From: Venturia oleaginea
Lineage: Eukaryota; Ascomycota; Dothideomycetes; Venturiales; Venturiaceae
Reading direction: 5' to 3'
Assembly (NCBI GenBank): GCA_013176395.1
Contig: JABMLP010000003.1
Location: forward strand, 930,001 to 994,000
DNA length: 64,000 nucleotides
In this document: in pieces, positions 18,109 to 28,787 of the stretch
Layout of the letters: every line of letters begins with the position of its first letter
Numbering within the stretch: position 1 is the stretch's first letter
Made by a program: the position numbers and the translations under genes
The notes under the pieces: generated by a model
What the model saw: the letters and a program-made list of their open reading frames with translations, nothing else
What the model was told of the DNA's origin: nothing
Database searches by the model: none

Positions 18109-20537
18109 TCAATCGAACACAAGCTGACTATTAGGATCTTCCTGCCACCTCTCCACGTCAACCTCAATGTCTTTGTCTTCTACTACTTCTTTTCCTTCTT
18201 CCTCCTCCTGTGAATCTGGAATGATCTCAGCCTCGGAGGCACAAGGCACTAATCTTGAACCTCTTGTCCCGGAAGACGCAGCAACAATTCTCAAAGCAGA
18301 TTTCCTCTGCTGTGTCGCCTTCTCTCGAGGCATCGGAGTAACCTTGAGCGTAGTCTCATCAACAATGGTCACACCTCCATGGGTCGCCTCCCGCGGCGAA
18401 AACCTTCTAATTTTAACAGGTCCATCCTTGGACGTGATTACAGGGCCATCAGCACTCGTACTTCCACTGTCCAAACGTCTTTGAGCGCCAAAAGCAGCAA
18501 GACTCTTCATTGCTCGTGTCTTCATGACGGCGTCTGACTCAATCGTAATTGACGAATCTCTGCGTGGTCTAGCCTCTCGCTCTCCCCTTGGTTTCGAAGT
18601 GTGTTGATCTGATGGCGATGTTGAAGTATATTGCTCGGTCAGGGCAAGAAGCATGTCCAGCTCCGTTCTTCGGCGTTTCTTTGACTCCTTTCTGGATTCA
18701 GGTTCTGCCAATACTTCTGCTATTGTTTCTATGGCGGCTTCCTTTGATGACTCGTCCTCGGAACCCAAAGGTTGCGGTGGCTCAGCATCAGAATCGGCTT
18801 TCAATTCATCGACTGCAATAGGCGTCGAAGAATCGCTTTCTTTGTGCTGTTCTGAAGCCAGCATCTTTAACTTTCCCCTCCTATAGCGCTTGAGTCTTGG
18901 TGACTGCACGATCCGGGCACGGGTTTTGTCTCTGTCCGTGTCCACACTCTCTGATACTGCAACAGGTCTCATCGTTATTACGACTCTTGGTGACAGCCTT
19001 CTAGTAGGAGTCGGCGATGGCAATTTCGGAGAATCGGCTTTTGGAGATGACGCTCTCAGACCACCGTCTTGTGGCGCTGATGTTGTTGGTGTAGTGGCTC
19101 TCGGACAGCTGACATTTGAGGTGCTGACTTGGGGTGATGATTCTTTCTGGAAATACTCTGTCGGTGACGGTGCTCTGTAAGCATTTTCTAAGGGGTTTGA
19201 TGCTACTGGAGTACTGAATTTTGGGGTGCTGACAGGCTGTGATGATGCTCTCAAAGCGTGGGCTTTTGGTGATACTGCTTTCAGTGGTGATGCCCCCATG
19301 GTACTGGCTCCTGGTGATGATCGTTTCAGACTACTGACTTCCACCCGATGAGGCGTCACAAAAGAGCTCAATTCATCCTCAGACGCGTCATCGTCTGGCG
19401 GTAATTGCGACATCTTCAAGATGGACCTAGCAGGGGATCTCTTTCTCGCACCTCCGGTCTTGACCATGACTTTGGACGAGTGTAATGCCATTAATCGCTG
19501 AGGTCGTGCCAATGGTGTTCCCGACTCTCCCCTCTTGATCGGCGAGGATTGTAGCTTTCGCCCCAGCGCACCCTTTGATTGACCGTCCCTCTTTACTCCT
19601 GTATCTGGTATGCGGCGTCTCTTGAGCGCGTGCGATTGAATGGAAGACATTCGAGGCTCCGGCGATTGTGTGTGGATTCGACCATGTCCAACAGAATGAG
19701 AAGGGGTAAGATCGTCGAAACGGCGTTTGAGCGAGGTTTGAGGAGATAATGCTGGTAGTATCTAGACAGAAGTGTTAGTAACTAGGCATGCACAACGTTT
19801 GAAGCGGAGGGGATCCTACCTGTCTCGACTCAGGCAACGGCTGTGGTGCTCCCTGTCCCGGTAAAATCTGTCCGAGCATAGCCAACATCTGTTTCTGCAA
19901 AATAGAAGTCATAGAATTCACAGCCACTTCCAGCTGCGGAAACAAAGGTGCCTCAAACTTCCTCTGTTCTCCAATTGACATCGGCGAGAGCTCCGCAGCC
20001 GGCAAAGTAACCAACGCCATATCCACATTCTCCTCCCCCGAAACCAATTGTCCCTGTCCCTCTTCTTCCAAAACCTCACCACTCTCATCATCCATCTGAG
20101 GAGCCTTGACAATATTAGCACAATTCTCCCCCTCGCAATACCTCTAAACTCACCACACCCCTTAATACCATAATCTCCCCCTCCGTCAACATATCAATAC
20201 CCAACTCATCAATCTCCTCCTCATCCACCACAAATCCTCCTTCTCCCTCATCCTCGTCACCATCCTCCCCCCAAGCACAAACATCATACGCCGGATCCAA
20301 TTCCCCCCGCATATTACTCAAATGCCCATTATCAACCACCACCTTCCCCGTCTCAAGATCAATCACATCCCCCACATCCTCGAAATCAAACGAGTAGCGC
20401 TCGATTATATCGGCGAAGCGGTTTCGGAGGCGGAGAGCGTTGTGGCGGCGTTTGCGGTTGAAGTCGGCGAGTTCGTGGGCGCGGGCGCGGTCTTTGAGGG
20501 GGATGTAGGCTGGTTGTTCTTGTTCTTGTGGTTGCAT
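18109..20537 (-). CDS. scm3: Scm3/HJURP-type CENP-A histone chaperone
   Basis: Exons 20537-20154, 20104-19820 and 19761-18109 (773 residues). Scm3 delivers the centromeric histone CENP-A (Cse4/Cnp1) to centromeres. Residues about 24-73 carry the Scm3 signature: NRKRRHNALRLRNRF, IIERYSFDFEDVGDVIDLETG and KVVVDNGHLSNM. An acidic segment (DEDEGEGGFVVDEEEIDELG) follows. Exon 3 is long, basic and Ser/Pro-rich with repeated SPK/STPK/ALRASS-like motifs, consistent with a disordered DNA-binding or phosphorylated tail. Introns are 20105-20153 (alternative acceptor 9 bases downstream possible) and 19762-19819. The gene converges with the cysteine-synthase-like gene, 167 bp between stops. Confidence 0.85.
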
Positions 20538-20942
20538 TTTGAAAACATTGGGTAGGTGGGCTGGTGGGAGAGTTATCTGTCGATGGGAGTTTGGGAGACG
20601 CGATGTTTGCAGATGCGTTTCTCTGGTCACGCACGCTAAGAGATTACGGGTAAATTTTCCAGAACACCGCATTCAGTTACCATATTATAAGATACAAAAC
20701 ACCATTCCTCGAGATGGACCTCATAGTCAAATCCCCGATTCAATCAAATCACAATCACCAAATGGGACCACTCCCATCCTTCACCCACATCCCTGCCACG
20801 ACAGCCTTCGCAATGAATTTAATCCTAATCGCTATTCTAACGCCATCCCACAAGTCTCAAATCCCCCCCTCATTGTTCAAAAACATCTGGCCCATAATAA
20901 CAAACAAATATACCTTTCCACCACCCGCTTCCTCCCATATAC
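20538..20942. other. Intergenic between Scm3 gene and secreted-protein gene
   Basis: Contains the promoter of the Scm3-like gene and the 3' region of the secreted-protein gene (both minus strand). No additional gene or repeat seen. Confidence 0.5.
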
Positions 20943-21842
20943 CTACTCAACACCCAAGAGTGTGACATCGACTGTTGCTCTTTTGGAAGAACCACAGGAA
21001 GAGACACAGGGTTTGCTTTCCGGGCTTTTACATGAACTGAAACATAGACAAATATTGGGATCGTTCCTTCTTTCGTTGAATCTGTGTAGGCAATTACTGA
21101 CGCACCTATCGCATACAGATAGTACTTGCCGTTGCTCGAGTTGGTTGGAAGGAGGGAGCGCGTTGGAATCGATTTCGGTTTCGCTGTTATCCAGAAGTTC
21201 GACGTCGGCTGTTCCAATCGCTCTTTTGACACGACCCGGGGCACCCGGGCCACAGGAAGAGACACAAGGTTTGCCACCCTTGCTTTTACATGAACCAAGA
21301 CATAGACAAAAAGCGGGATCGTTCCTTTTGCTGTTGAATTTGCCTAAGCAACCACTGACGCACGAAGCGCATTCAGTTAATTTTCGTTTCTCGAGTTGGT
21401 TGGAAAGAGGGAGCGCGTCGGAAGGAGGGAGGGGGTCTTGTCTTGCATGAAGTTCGGAGCGATGAAGCGGGTTGGAACTTATATCGCGGTCATCTAGAAG
21501 GGAAAGATCTGCTCCTCCTTCGACACCAATTGCTCTTGCTTTTTTGGACAGGTGACACTGAGCTGGGCACTTCTTCCCGGTCGACGGATTTGTACATCCA
21601 ACGAGGCATATACAATAGGCCTCATTTCCTGGAATGTAGCTTTGTCCGCATCGTTCGCGACAAGTATCACAGGGAATCGGTGGTTTTCGTTGTATGGTCT
21701 CGAATTGGTGGGAGGGATAAAGCGGGTTGGGACTGGTGTCGAGGGTACCTGGAAGAGCAAGATCGGCTCCCGCTTCTTCGTTGATGGAGAGGGTGGCTGT
21801 GACAACGAGGGGGGACAGGAGGAAGAAAGCAAGAAGCTTCAT
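20943..21842 (-). CDS. Secreted protein with three 8-cysteine modules and dibasic processing sites
   Basis: 299 residues, no intron. The N-terminus MKLLAFFLLSPLVVTATLS is a clear signal peptide. Three modules share the spacing C-x2-C-x3-C-x11/13-C-x-C-x3-C-x7/8-C-x3-C (about residues 58-94, 160-200, 243-283). Between them are acidic linkers with a recurring G/T-A-D-L/V-x-L-L motif, preceded by KK, KR or R-V-K-R dibasic sites that kexin (Kex2) could cleave, and the C-terminus is SKR followed by a short acidic tail. This suggests a precursor cut into several disulfide-rich peptides, such as an effector, antimicrobial or signalling peptide. No named family was recognised; function is unknown. 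It is next to a deleted pogo element. Confidence 0.75.
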   Translation of the reverse strand: MKLLAFFLLSPLVVTATLSINEEAGADLALPGTLDTSPNPLYPSHQFETIQRKPPIPCDTCRERCGQSYIPGNEAYCICLVGCTNPSTGKKCPAQCHLSKKARAIGVEGGADLSLLDDRDISSNPLHRSELHARQDPLPPSDALPLSNQLEKRKLTECASCVSGCLGKFNSKRNDPAFCLCLGSCKSKGGKPCVSSCGPGAPGRVKRAIGTADVELLDNSETEIDSNALPPSNQLEQRQVLSVCDRCVSNCLHRFNERRNDPNICLCFSSCKSPESKPCVSSCGSSKRATVDVTLLGVE

Positions 21843-22101
21843 CTTAGTTCAGTTCGTTTGGGAGTTGAATTCTATCTCGGTTCCTTTTGGAATCAATTGC
21901 ATAACTGTGAATCTGGACGGCGAAGAAGGAATCAATTAAATACTACACTGTCCAAGTAATTGATGTTATTTTCAATTTGTTCAACTTGAAGAACGGAGGC
22001 GGAGGCACAATATCGACCTACGTTATACTAACTACTCTTAATTTAGCCGATTGGATCCCTTCGGTCCAGTGCTCAGATGTTCAAGGACTTATTTTTCAAT
22101 A
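21843..22101. other. Promoter-side intergenic of the secreted-protein gene
   Basis: About 260 bp, AT-rich from 21950, ending at the TA target of the pogo derivative. No gene seen. Confidence 0.4.
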
Positions 22102-22945
22102 ACGTATTCGATCATCCAACCCATCAGATCACCCAACCGGTCAAAATTTCTTGGCACGATCATCTTATATTACTCTTCAATTTCATCGCTATTAACAATA
22201 GATTCTAAGTCCGTCGTGCTGCTATCTGATTCAGAAGATATCTCGATATCTACTTTACAAGTTCGCGCATTATGCCCAGTTGCGCCGCAGTTCCCACAGC
22301 GCCGTTGAGTTGGTCGGGCTGTTTCTTGATCACCACTACCACGAGCCTTCTTCGATCCCTGAGGCGCTACAGACGCTTGGATTGGGATCCAAATTCATGA
22401 GTATTGCTTGGAGTCTTTGATTGCCACGGCGTTTCTGGGAGACGGGGTTCTGGCGGGGTACGTAGCCGTACTTCAAGGCGATCCAACACCACCTGCGCGT
22501 CGATAGGGACCAGCCCTACTGCCTCAAAGGCCTTTTGACAGTTCTCTTTTGTAAATACGTCGAAAAACGCGTCTTTGAAGGCAGGGAGAAAGCCTTCCTT
22601 GTTGATATGGTAGACGCGTTGGGAGTACTTGCGCTTCAACGGCGAGATGCAGACCACATCAAGGGGCTGGAGTATATGCGACGAGTGCGATGGCATGCAG
22701 ATGGTTATAATCTTATTTTCGAGGCAGTAGTCCTTGAAATCCTGGCTGAGATGGCTCTCATGGCCGTCCAAAATAAGCAGCCTATACACCCCCACCTGCC
22801 GCGCCTTTGTATGCGCGTCAAGCTGAATTCTCCCTTCGTGTTGGAGTAGTAACTCATTACGTTGTTGAGACATAGTAGAATAAGAAGAGTAGTTGGCAAA
22901 TTTTGACCGGTTGGGTGATCTGACGGGTTGGGTGATCGAATACGT
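22102..22945 (-). mobile_element. Internally deleted pogo-like element (non-autonomous derivative)
   Basis: 844 bp with inverted ends ACGTATTCGATCA..., about 45 bp each, flanked by TA (22100-22101, 22946-22947). Interior sequence is a diverged version of the element at 2242-10219 with two large deletions: one removed the DNA-binding domain and first catalytic Asp, the other part of the C-terminal region. It contains the intact site (near 22321-22336, GTTTCTTGATCACCAC) into which Gypsy family 1 inserted in the other copy. Confidence 0.9.
22367..22873 (-). pseudogene. Deleted pogo transposase relic with an open frame
   Basis: 168 codons starting MSQQRNELLLQHEGRI, then jumping directly to LDAHTKARQVGVYRLLILDGHESH and HSSHILQPLD. 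The helix-turn-helix and CENP-B-type domains and the first catalytic Asp are missing, so it cannot be an active transposase. The deletion kept the frame open. Confidence 0.85.
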
Positions 22946-22947
22946 TA

Positions 22948-23403
22948 TATTGAAAAGACCTTATTGACTGGTGTCTAACCTGAGGTTGATAGAGGTCAAT
23001 CCGCGGTGTCCGATGAGGCATCATGTTACGTTTCACTGCTGGCTACGTAGTGGTACTATCGTATCGGCCTTATTGAACAAGAATTGACATCCTTGTCGTG
23101 GCCCTTGCGTCGAATCGCCTGGTAGATGTTCCTAAATCTACCTACGAACTCTGGGTGTAGTATTGATCCCTTTCCTACCGAGAGATTTCGTACACTCCGC
23201 CCGCATTGGGTCGATCGACGAATATACCTATACAAGTAGGACATGGATATTTTGTTAAAGAGTAAACCCTCATATTCCCATATATTTCTTTAAGAAGATC
23301 CCTAATATTCTTCTAGGGATCCAAACTTTCTTAAACCACATTCATCGGTCCTAGCACACTCCACACAGGCGTTGGAAGTGCGAAAAGGGATATGTTACTT
23401 ACG
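22948..23403. other. Unassigned, no gene recognised
   Basis: Lies between the pogo derivative and the inverted 0.7-kb repeat. Short open frames only; nothing supportable. Confidence 0.4.
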
Positions 23404-23576
23404 GGGAACTCGTTTCTCAACACAGTTGATTATGTCAAGACCTTCTTGACACCTATGTTCTCTTGTTCTGGTCCGCGGGTTTGGGGTATGGGCAATATCA
23501 GTCTGGAAGTACTTACCTTAAGTACCTTCCCTTACTCAGGTTCTTTGGAGGCTCACTAGATCCTAGCCGTCCGATG

Positions 23577-25129
23577 TTGATTGATTGATTGATTTTATCC
23601 TACTCGGTTGCAGCCGCTTAATCACGCAGCTATGTCCAGTTAGGAGGACTTCATCAGACAGCTGACACGGGATATATTATATAATCCACCGCGCCCCACT
23701 TCGCCCCGTTCACTGAAACAAGACCAGCTGTCCCCTCGGTCCTTCCCGTTTTATCTGTGCTATGTAGACTCCAAGAGGCAATGCCTCGTGTTTCGCTATC
23801 CTTCTACCTACAGTCTCCCTATAATGCTCAGCTTTGTCTATCTGTTTCGCCTTATCCCTCAAGGCTTGTGGGTTCCCTATGTCACGGCTAGTAGTAACTA
23901 ATGAAAGGCGTGAGCAGCAATCAGGTATGGACTAAATGTGATAGTGAGCTACAGGTAGCTATGTAAATGGGGGCTGGGGGCAAGGCCTACTTATAGGTCT
24001 TGCTGTGGCCCATGTACTGTGGCGCCTTGTTAGGTGCTTGGACACTGTGGTTGTTCCAGTAGCCTAGCAAGCCGTCACATGGCTCGTGTACTGTGGCGCC
24101 TTGTTAGGTGCTTGAACACTGTGGGTGTTCCAGTAGCCTAGCAAGCCGTCACACCCTAATTATGTTTCTGCTTGTGAAAGTTGCCTTACACCAGATTCCT
24201 ATGTGGCAGTGTATTTGGTTGTGTAATGCTGGAGACAATAGTAACCATCGTAGTCGTGATTTCGCTGCTTGGGTGTGATACTCCGGGTATGCCCGTAGAC
24301 GAGGCTGTCTGGTAGCTGCCGTATTGTATGGCGCCGATCGTGCTATAGACCTGCCGTCTTATAGTCGGAGCCTATCTGCTGCTAATCATTCTCCCTACTT
24401 GCTGTATCGCGGGCCTACTCTTGCCAATGCCATAACTGGGACGCAACAGTCTGGGGAGAGGCTCAAGGCTACGTCTGCCAGCTTACAAGGAGGGATTTGC
24501 CGCTAATAGGCTCCTTCTATGCGCCCTTACTGCTTACTATGTCGCGCACCTACGCTTGCCACTGCCATAACCGGGACACAACAGTTTGGGGAATAGCTCA
24601 AGGCTCTGGACAACAGCTTGTAGCAGGACGGTTTGCTGAGACGTTGGAAGAGGTTGTCTAGTAATTGCAGTATTGTGTGGTGTCGATCGTTGTATGCCGG
24701 GCAACTAGTGTTCGAGTTGCGTGGAAGGTGATGCCTTTCTATCGGTGGCTCGTCGATTCGGGACGTCGCAGTGTTATCTGGGGTGATGGGCTGGTCGGGA
24801 AGCGCATCGGCGACTATGGGTTTGAAAAGTAACTGTGATGCTGTGGGGTATTTGAGCTCCGTCATCGTACCCCGTGTCGCTAGATGGTGACTAGATGGTT
24901 GCTGTTGTCTTTGGTGGACGCATCGTTCGTGTAGCTTGCTCGTGGTATTCGTGTGCTTGCTCTGCCGTGGCCGAGACGGCGACTCTAGAGGTACCTCATC
25001 GACGCTGAGGGACGCGCGATGGCGTCTAGAGGCCGGAGCGGCCACTGGCAGGTCTGTTTTGATGATCTTTAGATGATACTTCTGTAAATTCCAAGAATTG
25101 AGTTCTCGCTGTGTGTTTCTTGTTTTTTT
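23577..25129 (-). mobile_element. 1.55 kb target-primed retroposon, copy 2 (TCAA tail, no RT gene)
   Basis: Read on the minus strand it starts near 25129 and ends in a (TCAA/AATC)n tail at 23577-23592. The 12-13-bp target duplication AGCCGTCCGATG is at 23565-23576 and 25130-25141. The empty site survives once at 11625-11636 in the related repeat, which proves the insertion. Sequence matches copy 1 (30548-32150) at both ends. It has two copies of an internal ~135-bp subrepeat where copy 1 has four. A 200-codon open stretch at the 5' part (TMTELKYPTASQLLFKP...) shows no recognised domain and no reverse transcriptase is present. Likely a non-autonomous LINE derivative or very large SINE. Confidence 0.82.
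23880..24153. repeat. Solo LTR (or small TIR element) inside the retroposon
   Basis: 274 bp, TGTCACGGCT...AGCCGTCACA, with the 5-bp duplication CCCTA at 23875-23879 and 24154-24158. The other retroposon copy lacks it, confirming a separate insertion. It contains two tandem ~75-bp units with GTACTGTGGCGCCTTGTTAG. TG...CA ends and a 5-bp duplication favour a solo LTR, although the 10-bp inverted ends could also indicate a small DNA element. Confidence 0.75.
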
Positions 25130-25514
25130 AGCCGTCCGATGTATCTCCCAATTCAATTGTCGTCTAACCGATTTGATCCTCAGATCAATCCTGAACGCTT
25201 GTCGGTTAGTATGAAGGTTGGGGGTGGGCTTGCTTCGTATGCATATGACTTGTGCTTGATTGTATCTAAGTAAAAGGTCGTTACTGTAGTAGGTTGAAGA
25301 AGCTCCTATGTGAGAAACATAACATGAGATAACCACGAAGAGAGAAAGGAAAGTCTGTCCAACGTCCTCCATATATACCCTTCTGGTTCTGGGTGCCAAG
25401 GTGCATTCCCACACCTCTTGGCTCTTCCCACACTTCCCACACTGTGGGCAATGCCAAGTGCTGTGGGAACTGTGGGAATATCACGTGACTCCTGCACATA
25501 CTATTCTCTCTTAG

Positions 25515-25745
25515 TGTTGAACAGTGGCATGTCAGTCCTTGATACCTCAGGCATAGTACACGTGATATATGCCAAGGAATGCATTGACATGCATATATAT
25601 GCATGCAGATGCTACGGTGTACTTAACCTCCTCAGTTAATACAGTCAAGTCACAGGGTGACACTTGTTCTGTTCATCGGCTCCTATCGTTAAGTTCGTGT
25701 TGAATCTACTTCCGAATAACTCTGTTTTGCTCGTTCAGCTTAACA
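25515..25745 (+). repeat. Solo LTR of Copia family 2
   Basis: 231 bp, TGTTGAACAGTGG...GCTTAACA, flanked by CTTAG at 25510-25514 and 25746-25750. It matches the 231-bp 5' LTR at 60600-60830. Confidence 0.93.
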
Positions 25746-26050
25746 CTTAGGACTGATCTGGTTGCACCAGTCCCCTCTTGTGCGCCGAAACGATTCCCCT
25801 CTACATCAGTCCTAACAACAACTTCTTGTTATCCAACCATCCTCTGCAAGTCCCGCTGTCCCTGCTCTTCGGTCTTGAGGTGATCTGTAACACTGGTGAA
25901 GAGTTTATCCTAGAATATGGAGGTGGAACGATAAACCAAACTATTATTGCGCTCTCGCAGCACGATTCATGCTATACGTTGGGGTTGGTCTATCCGTCGT
26001 TCTAAGAGCCCGGATTTTGGTGTAAAAGTCGAGTTCGTTGTTGAGCTGTC

Positions 26051-27711
26051 TGTTACGGGGCGGGTTCGGGTGTCAGGAGGAAGGAGCAGCAGCAGGAGCA
26101 GGTATCATTCAACAGGCTATTGTATACTATGGTCTCTACGGAATTAAAGGTTAGCTGCACATCATCTGCAGGGGGGTCTCCGGGGTTATAAATGAAGCTC
26201 AAATTACATGATATCATCGATTTTTTGGTGTTTTAAACCCACATTCAGCCATTCTTACCATTAGTCATTCTTTTCATCCTCTCTGGAGATGGCTACACCA
26301 AAGAGGAAACGCCGTCAGTAGCTTTCACGCGATACCAGGCTCATAATTCTTACTCTACGTGATGCTGGCTTCTGACGAGATTTCAATGTATTGAGAGAAC
26401 AGCACGAGGCTTCAATTGAGAGGCGATGAAGCCACCTAATATACAGAAGATTGACGCTTTAACATGGCCCCTTAATCTCTCTCTCTGAAACGCCAATGTA
26501 CGGCAATTGACACGGCAATCTTGTCAGCTTCACGTTTGCAGCAATCAGAGATTACTTTCTTTCACTCAAACCCCTTCAAGTTGATATCTCTCTAGGTCAA
26601 ATTCAGAAAGCTATCGCTCTTGGCCACCCTACACCGCAGAAAAAGGGCCATGTGGGATCCAAACCCCTCCTCTCCGAAGAACAGGTTGATGAGCTTGAAG
26701 CCTTTGTCACCGCCTGTAAAAAGAACCGCCTCATGTCCTATCTAGAACTCTCAACCCACTTCAGTCATTTCAAAGTCTCTGATAGAGTAATTGGAGCAGC
26801 CCTTGAAAAGAGAGGCTACTATCGAAGAATTGCACGAGTTAAAGCACCACTCAGCGAAAAAAAACCGCCAAGAGAGACTTGCCTTCGCTCACGAGCACTT
26901 GAATTGGTCCCTATACGATTGGACACGTATTCTGTGGACTGATGAGACTTGGGTTTCAGGAGGGAGACACCGGAGGCAATATGTGACACGAAAAAAGTGT
27001 GAATCTCTTCACCCTGACTGTATCCTTGAGAAGTTTGTACGGGAGAAAGGATGGATGTTCTGGGGCTCCTTTTCAGGCATTGAAAGAGGACCTTCTCTCT
27101 TTTGGGGGAAGAGCTGGGGTTCTATCAGTAGTTCTACCTATTCAGTAGTTCTACCTATATAGAACACCTGGTCCCTCTGGTTTCAGACTACGTACGAGAA
27201 AAGGGACTCCTCTTAATGCAGGATGGGGCTCCAGGTCACGGATGCAAAGATAACAAAAGAGGAGTTCTTACGGAGAGGGATCTACCTCGTTCATTGGCCG
27301 GCTTTCTCTCCAGATCTGAATCCAATCGAGACCATCTGGAACTGGATGAAGGACTACATTGAAGAGAGTTACCCAGAGAAAGAATATGACTACCCTGAGC
27401 TACGTAGGATTGTGCAGGAGGCCTGGGACGTAGTGGTTATAGAGGAGGCTCTTTTTGGATTAATTGCAAGTATGCATCAGAGGAGCCTTGACGTGATTGC
27501 TGCAAATGGCTGGCATACGAAATGGTAGCTTATTCAGATGTATATTACACCAAATACGATTGGAACCTACGAGAAAAATGAAGCCCTGAGGGCCCCTGCA
27601 GATGATGTGCAGCTAACCTTTAATTCCGTAGAGACCATAGTATAGCCTGTTGAATGATACCTGTTCCTGCTGCTGCTCCTTCCTCCTGATACCCGAACCC
27701 GCCCCGTGACA
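26051..27711 (+). mobile_element. Tc1/mariner element with long terminal inverted repeats, copy decayed
   Basis: Ends are inverted for about 120 bp: CGGGGCGGGTTCGGGTGTCA...CTGCAGGGG from 26056 and its reverse complement ending at 27706. The left end is preceded by TA; the right is followed by TG, possibly a mutated TA. Interior encodes a broken DD34E transposase on the plus strand. The inverted repeats are well conserved although the gene is decayed. Confidence 0.8.
26289..27528 (+). pseudogene. Tc1/mariner transposase, multiple stops and frameshifts
   Basis: Fragments in order: N-terminal helix-turn-helix remnants with stops, a region with EEQVDELEAFV and KKNRLMSYLEL, then WTDETWVSGG (first Asp), MFWGSF, MQDGAPGHG (second Asp) and SPDLNPIETIWNWMKDYI (Glu), ending GWHTKW at 27528. 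At least three frame changes and several stops occur (for example TAG and TGA codons that could derive from CAG and CGA). Ignoring a one-base insertion near 27250, the Asp-Glu spacing is 34, typical of Tc1. Confidence 0.87.
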
Positions 27712-28696
27712 CTTTTGAGGTGTTCGTGGTGCCCATTGAGTCTCGTGACGAATCGTACAAAAAAGAAAGTTCCTAATACACATCTCACAATGTCGAACGA
27801 GGGTAGAGTTTAGGAGCCTTCACTCGGCCACGAGATATTAAATAAGATTGAATTTCTCTTCTCTATTTAATTCGGGACCTTACAGTAGGAAATGAAATTT
27901 AAGTTCGCGAAGAAAAAGTACCGTCGTGAGATCCTCAATCTGCTCCTTTATTATCCTTCTGTCGTCGCAGTAGCAGGCTAATCTCGACCTGTAAGGTTAG
28001 GTAGTATTTTGATCCTGCGAGTAGTAGATATAATACTGGCCTTCGAAGTATAGTCAACGAGGAGGAAACAACAAGTCAATCGCCTTGCCTTGTTGTTTTC
28101 TCAGGTCCAAGATAGTGAAGTATGAAATTCTTAGCGATCAATCACATCAATGACGTCGATCCATCGATTAGTCCCCATAAAACTTCCTGCTCTGTGATAT
28201 GAAAATCTCCAGTTTTAATCAGAATCGTATGGAAATCCTATGAAATTCCGGTGGGTCTTAATCTATCAGCACACGTTAGCCTCGTTTCAATAACCAATGA
28301 ATACAGGCCTCTAGAAGGACTATCCGCCAATCAGTAGCCTCAGATCTTGTTGATCAGCTTACCAACCAATGAATACCAATCGAAAAGTTCGAAACAAGCA
28401 AGACTGACGCGCGCTGGTATGGCTGTCTTGGCTTTCAGAAAACCACTCGATCGCAGGTTTCAACTGTCCTCGTTAATTACGAAACCACAATACCCTCTTC
28501 TAGCGTTTCGAATCCCCAAAACGCGCTTCTATTTGGGATCCCCAACTCCAAACATAGCGTGGATAGATCTTTTGTAAGTTTCAGAATGAAAATGCATTTT
28601 TGGGATCGCGGAAGCCGGAAGTGGTAAGGTTTTGATGAATACGACGAGTACTATGTGGGGCAACCACCGCCCGGGGAGCACCCCCTCCATCAACTA
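27712..28696. other. Unassigned, no gene recognised
   Basis: AT-rich sequence between two mariner elements, with short open frames only. No repeat ends were identified. Confidence 0.4.
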
Positions 28697-28787
28697 CTGT
28701 GGTAGCCGGCCGATATATTGTTAGTACGGTGGCTTAAGCCATCGGCCAAGGGTCTTGTATATAACATGTAATGATGTATTACTTAAG

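Larger units (their letters stand above)
23404..25893 (-). repeat. ~0.7 kb dispersed repeat, inverted copy expanded by three insertions
   Basis: Inverted relative to 11111-11805. The extra length is explained by a retroposon at 23577-25129 (which itself contains a solo LTR at 23880-24153) and a solo LTR at 25515-25745. Removing these restores close alignment with the other copy. Confidence 0.82.

Noticed and set aside
18167..19180. Plus-strand ORFs over the Scm3 gene
   Set aside because: Antisense shadows of a Ser/Pro-rich coding exon with spliced support on the minus strand.
24527..25414. 295-codon minus-strand ORF spanning the repeat and the retroposon
   Set aside because: It crosses the proven insertion junction at 25129-25141, so its two halves have different origins. 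Neither half has a recognisable domain.
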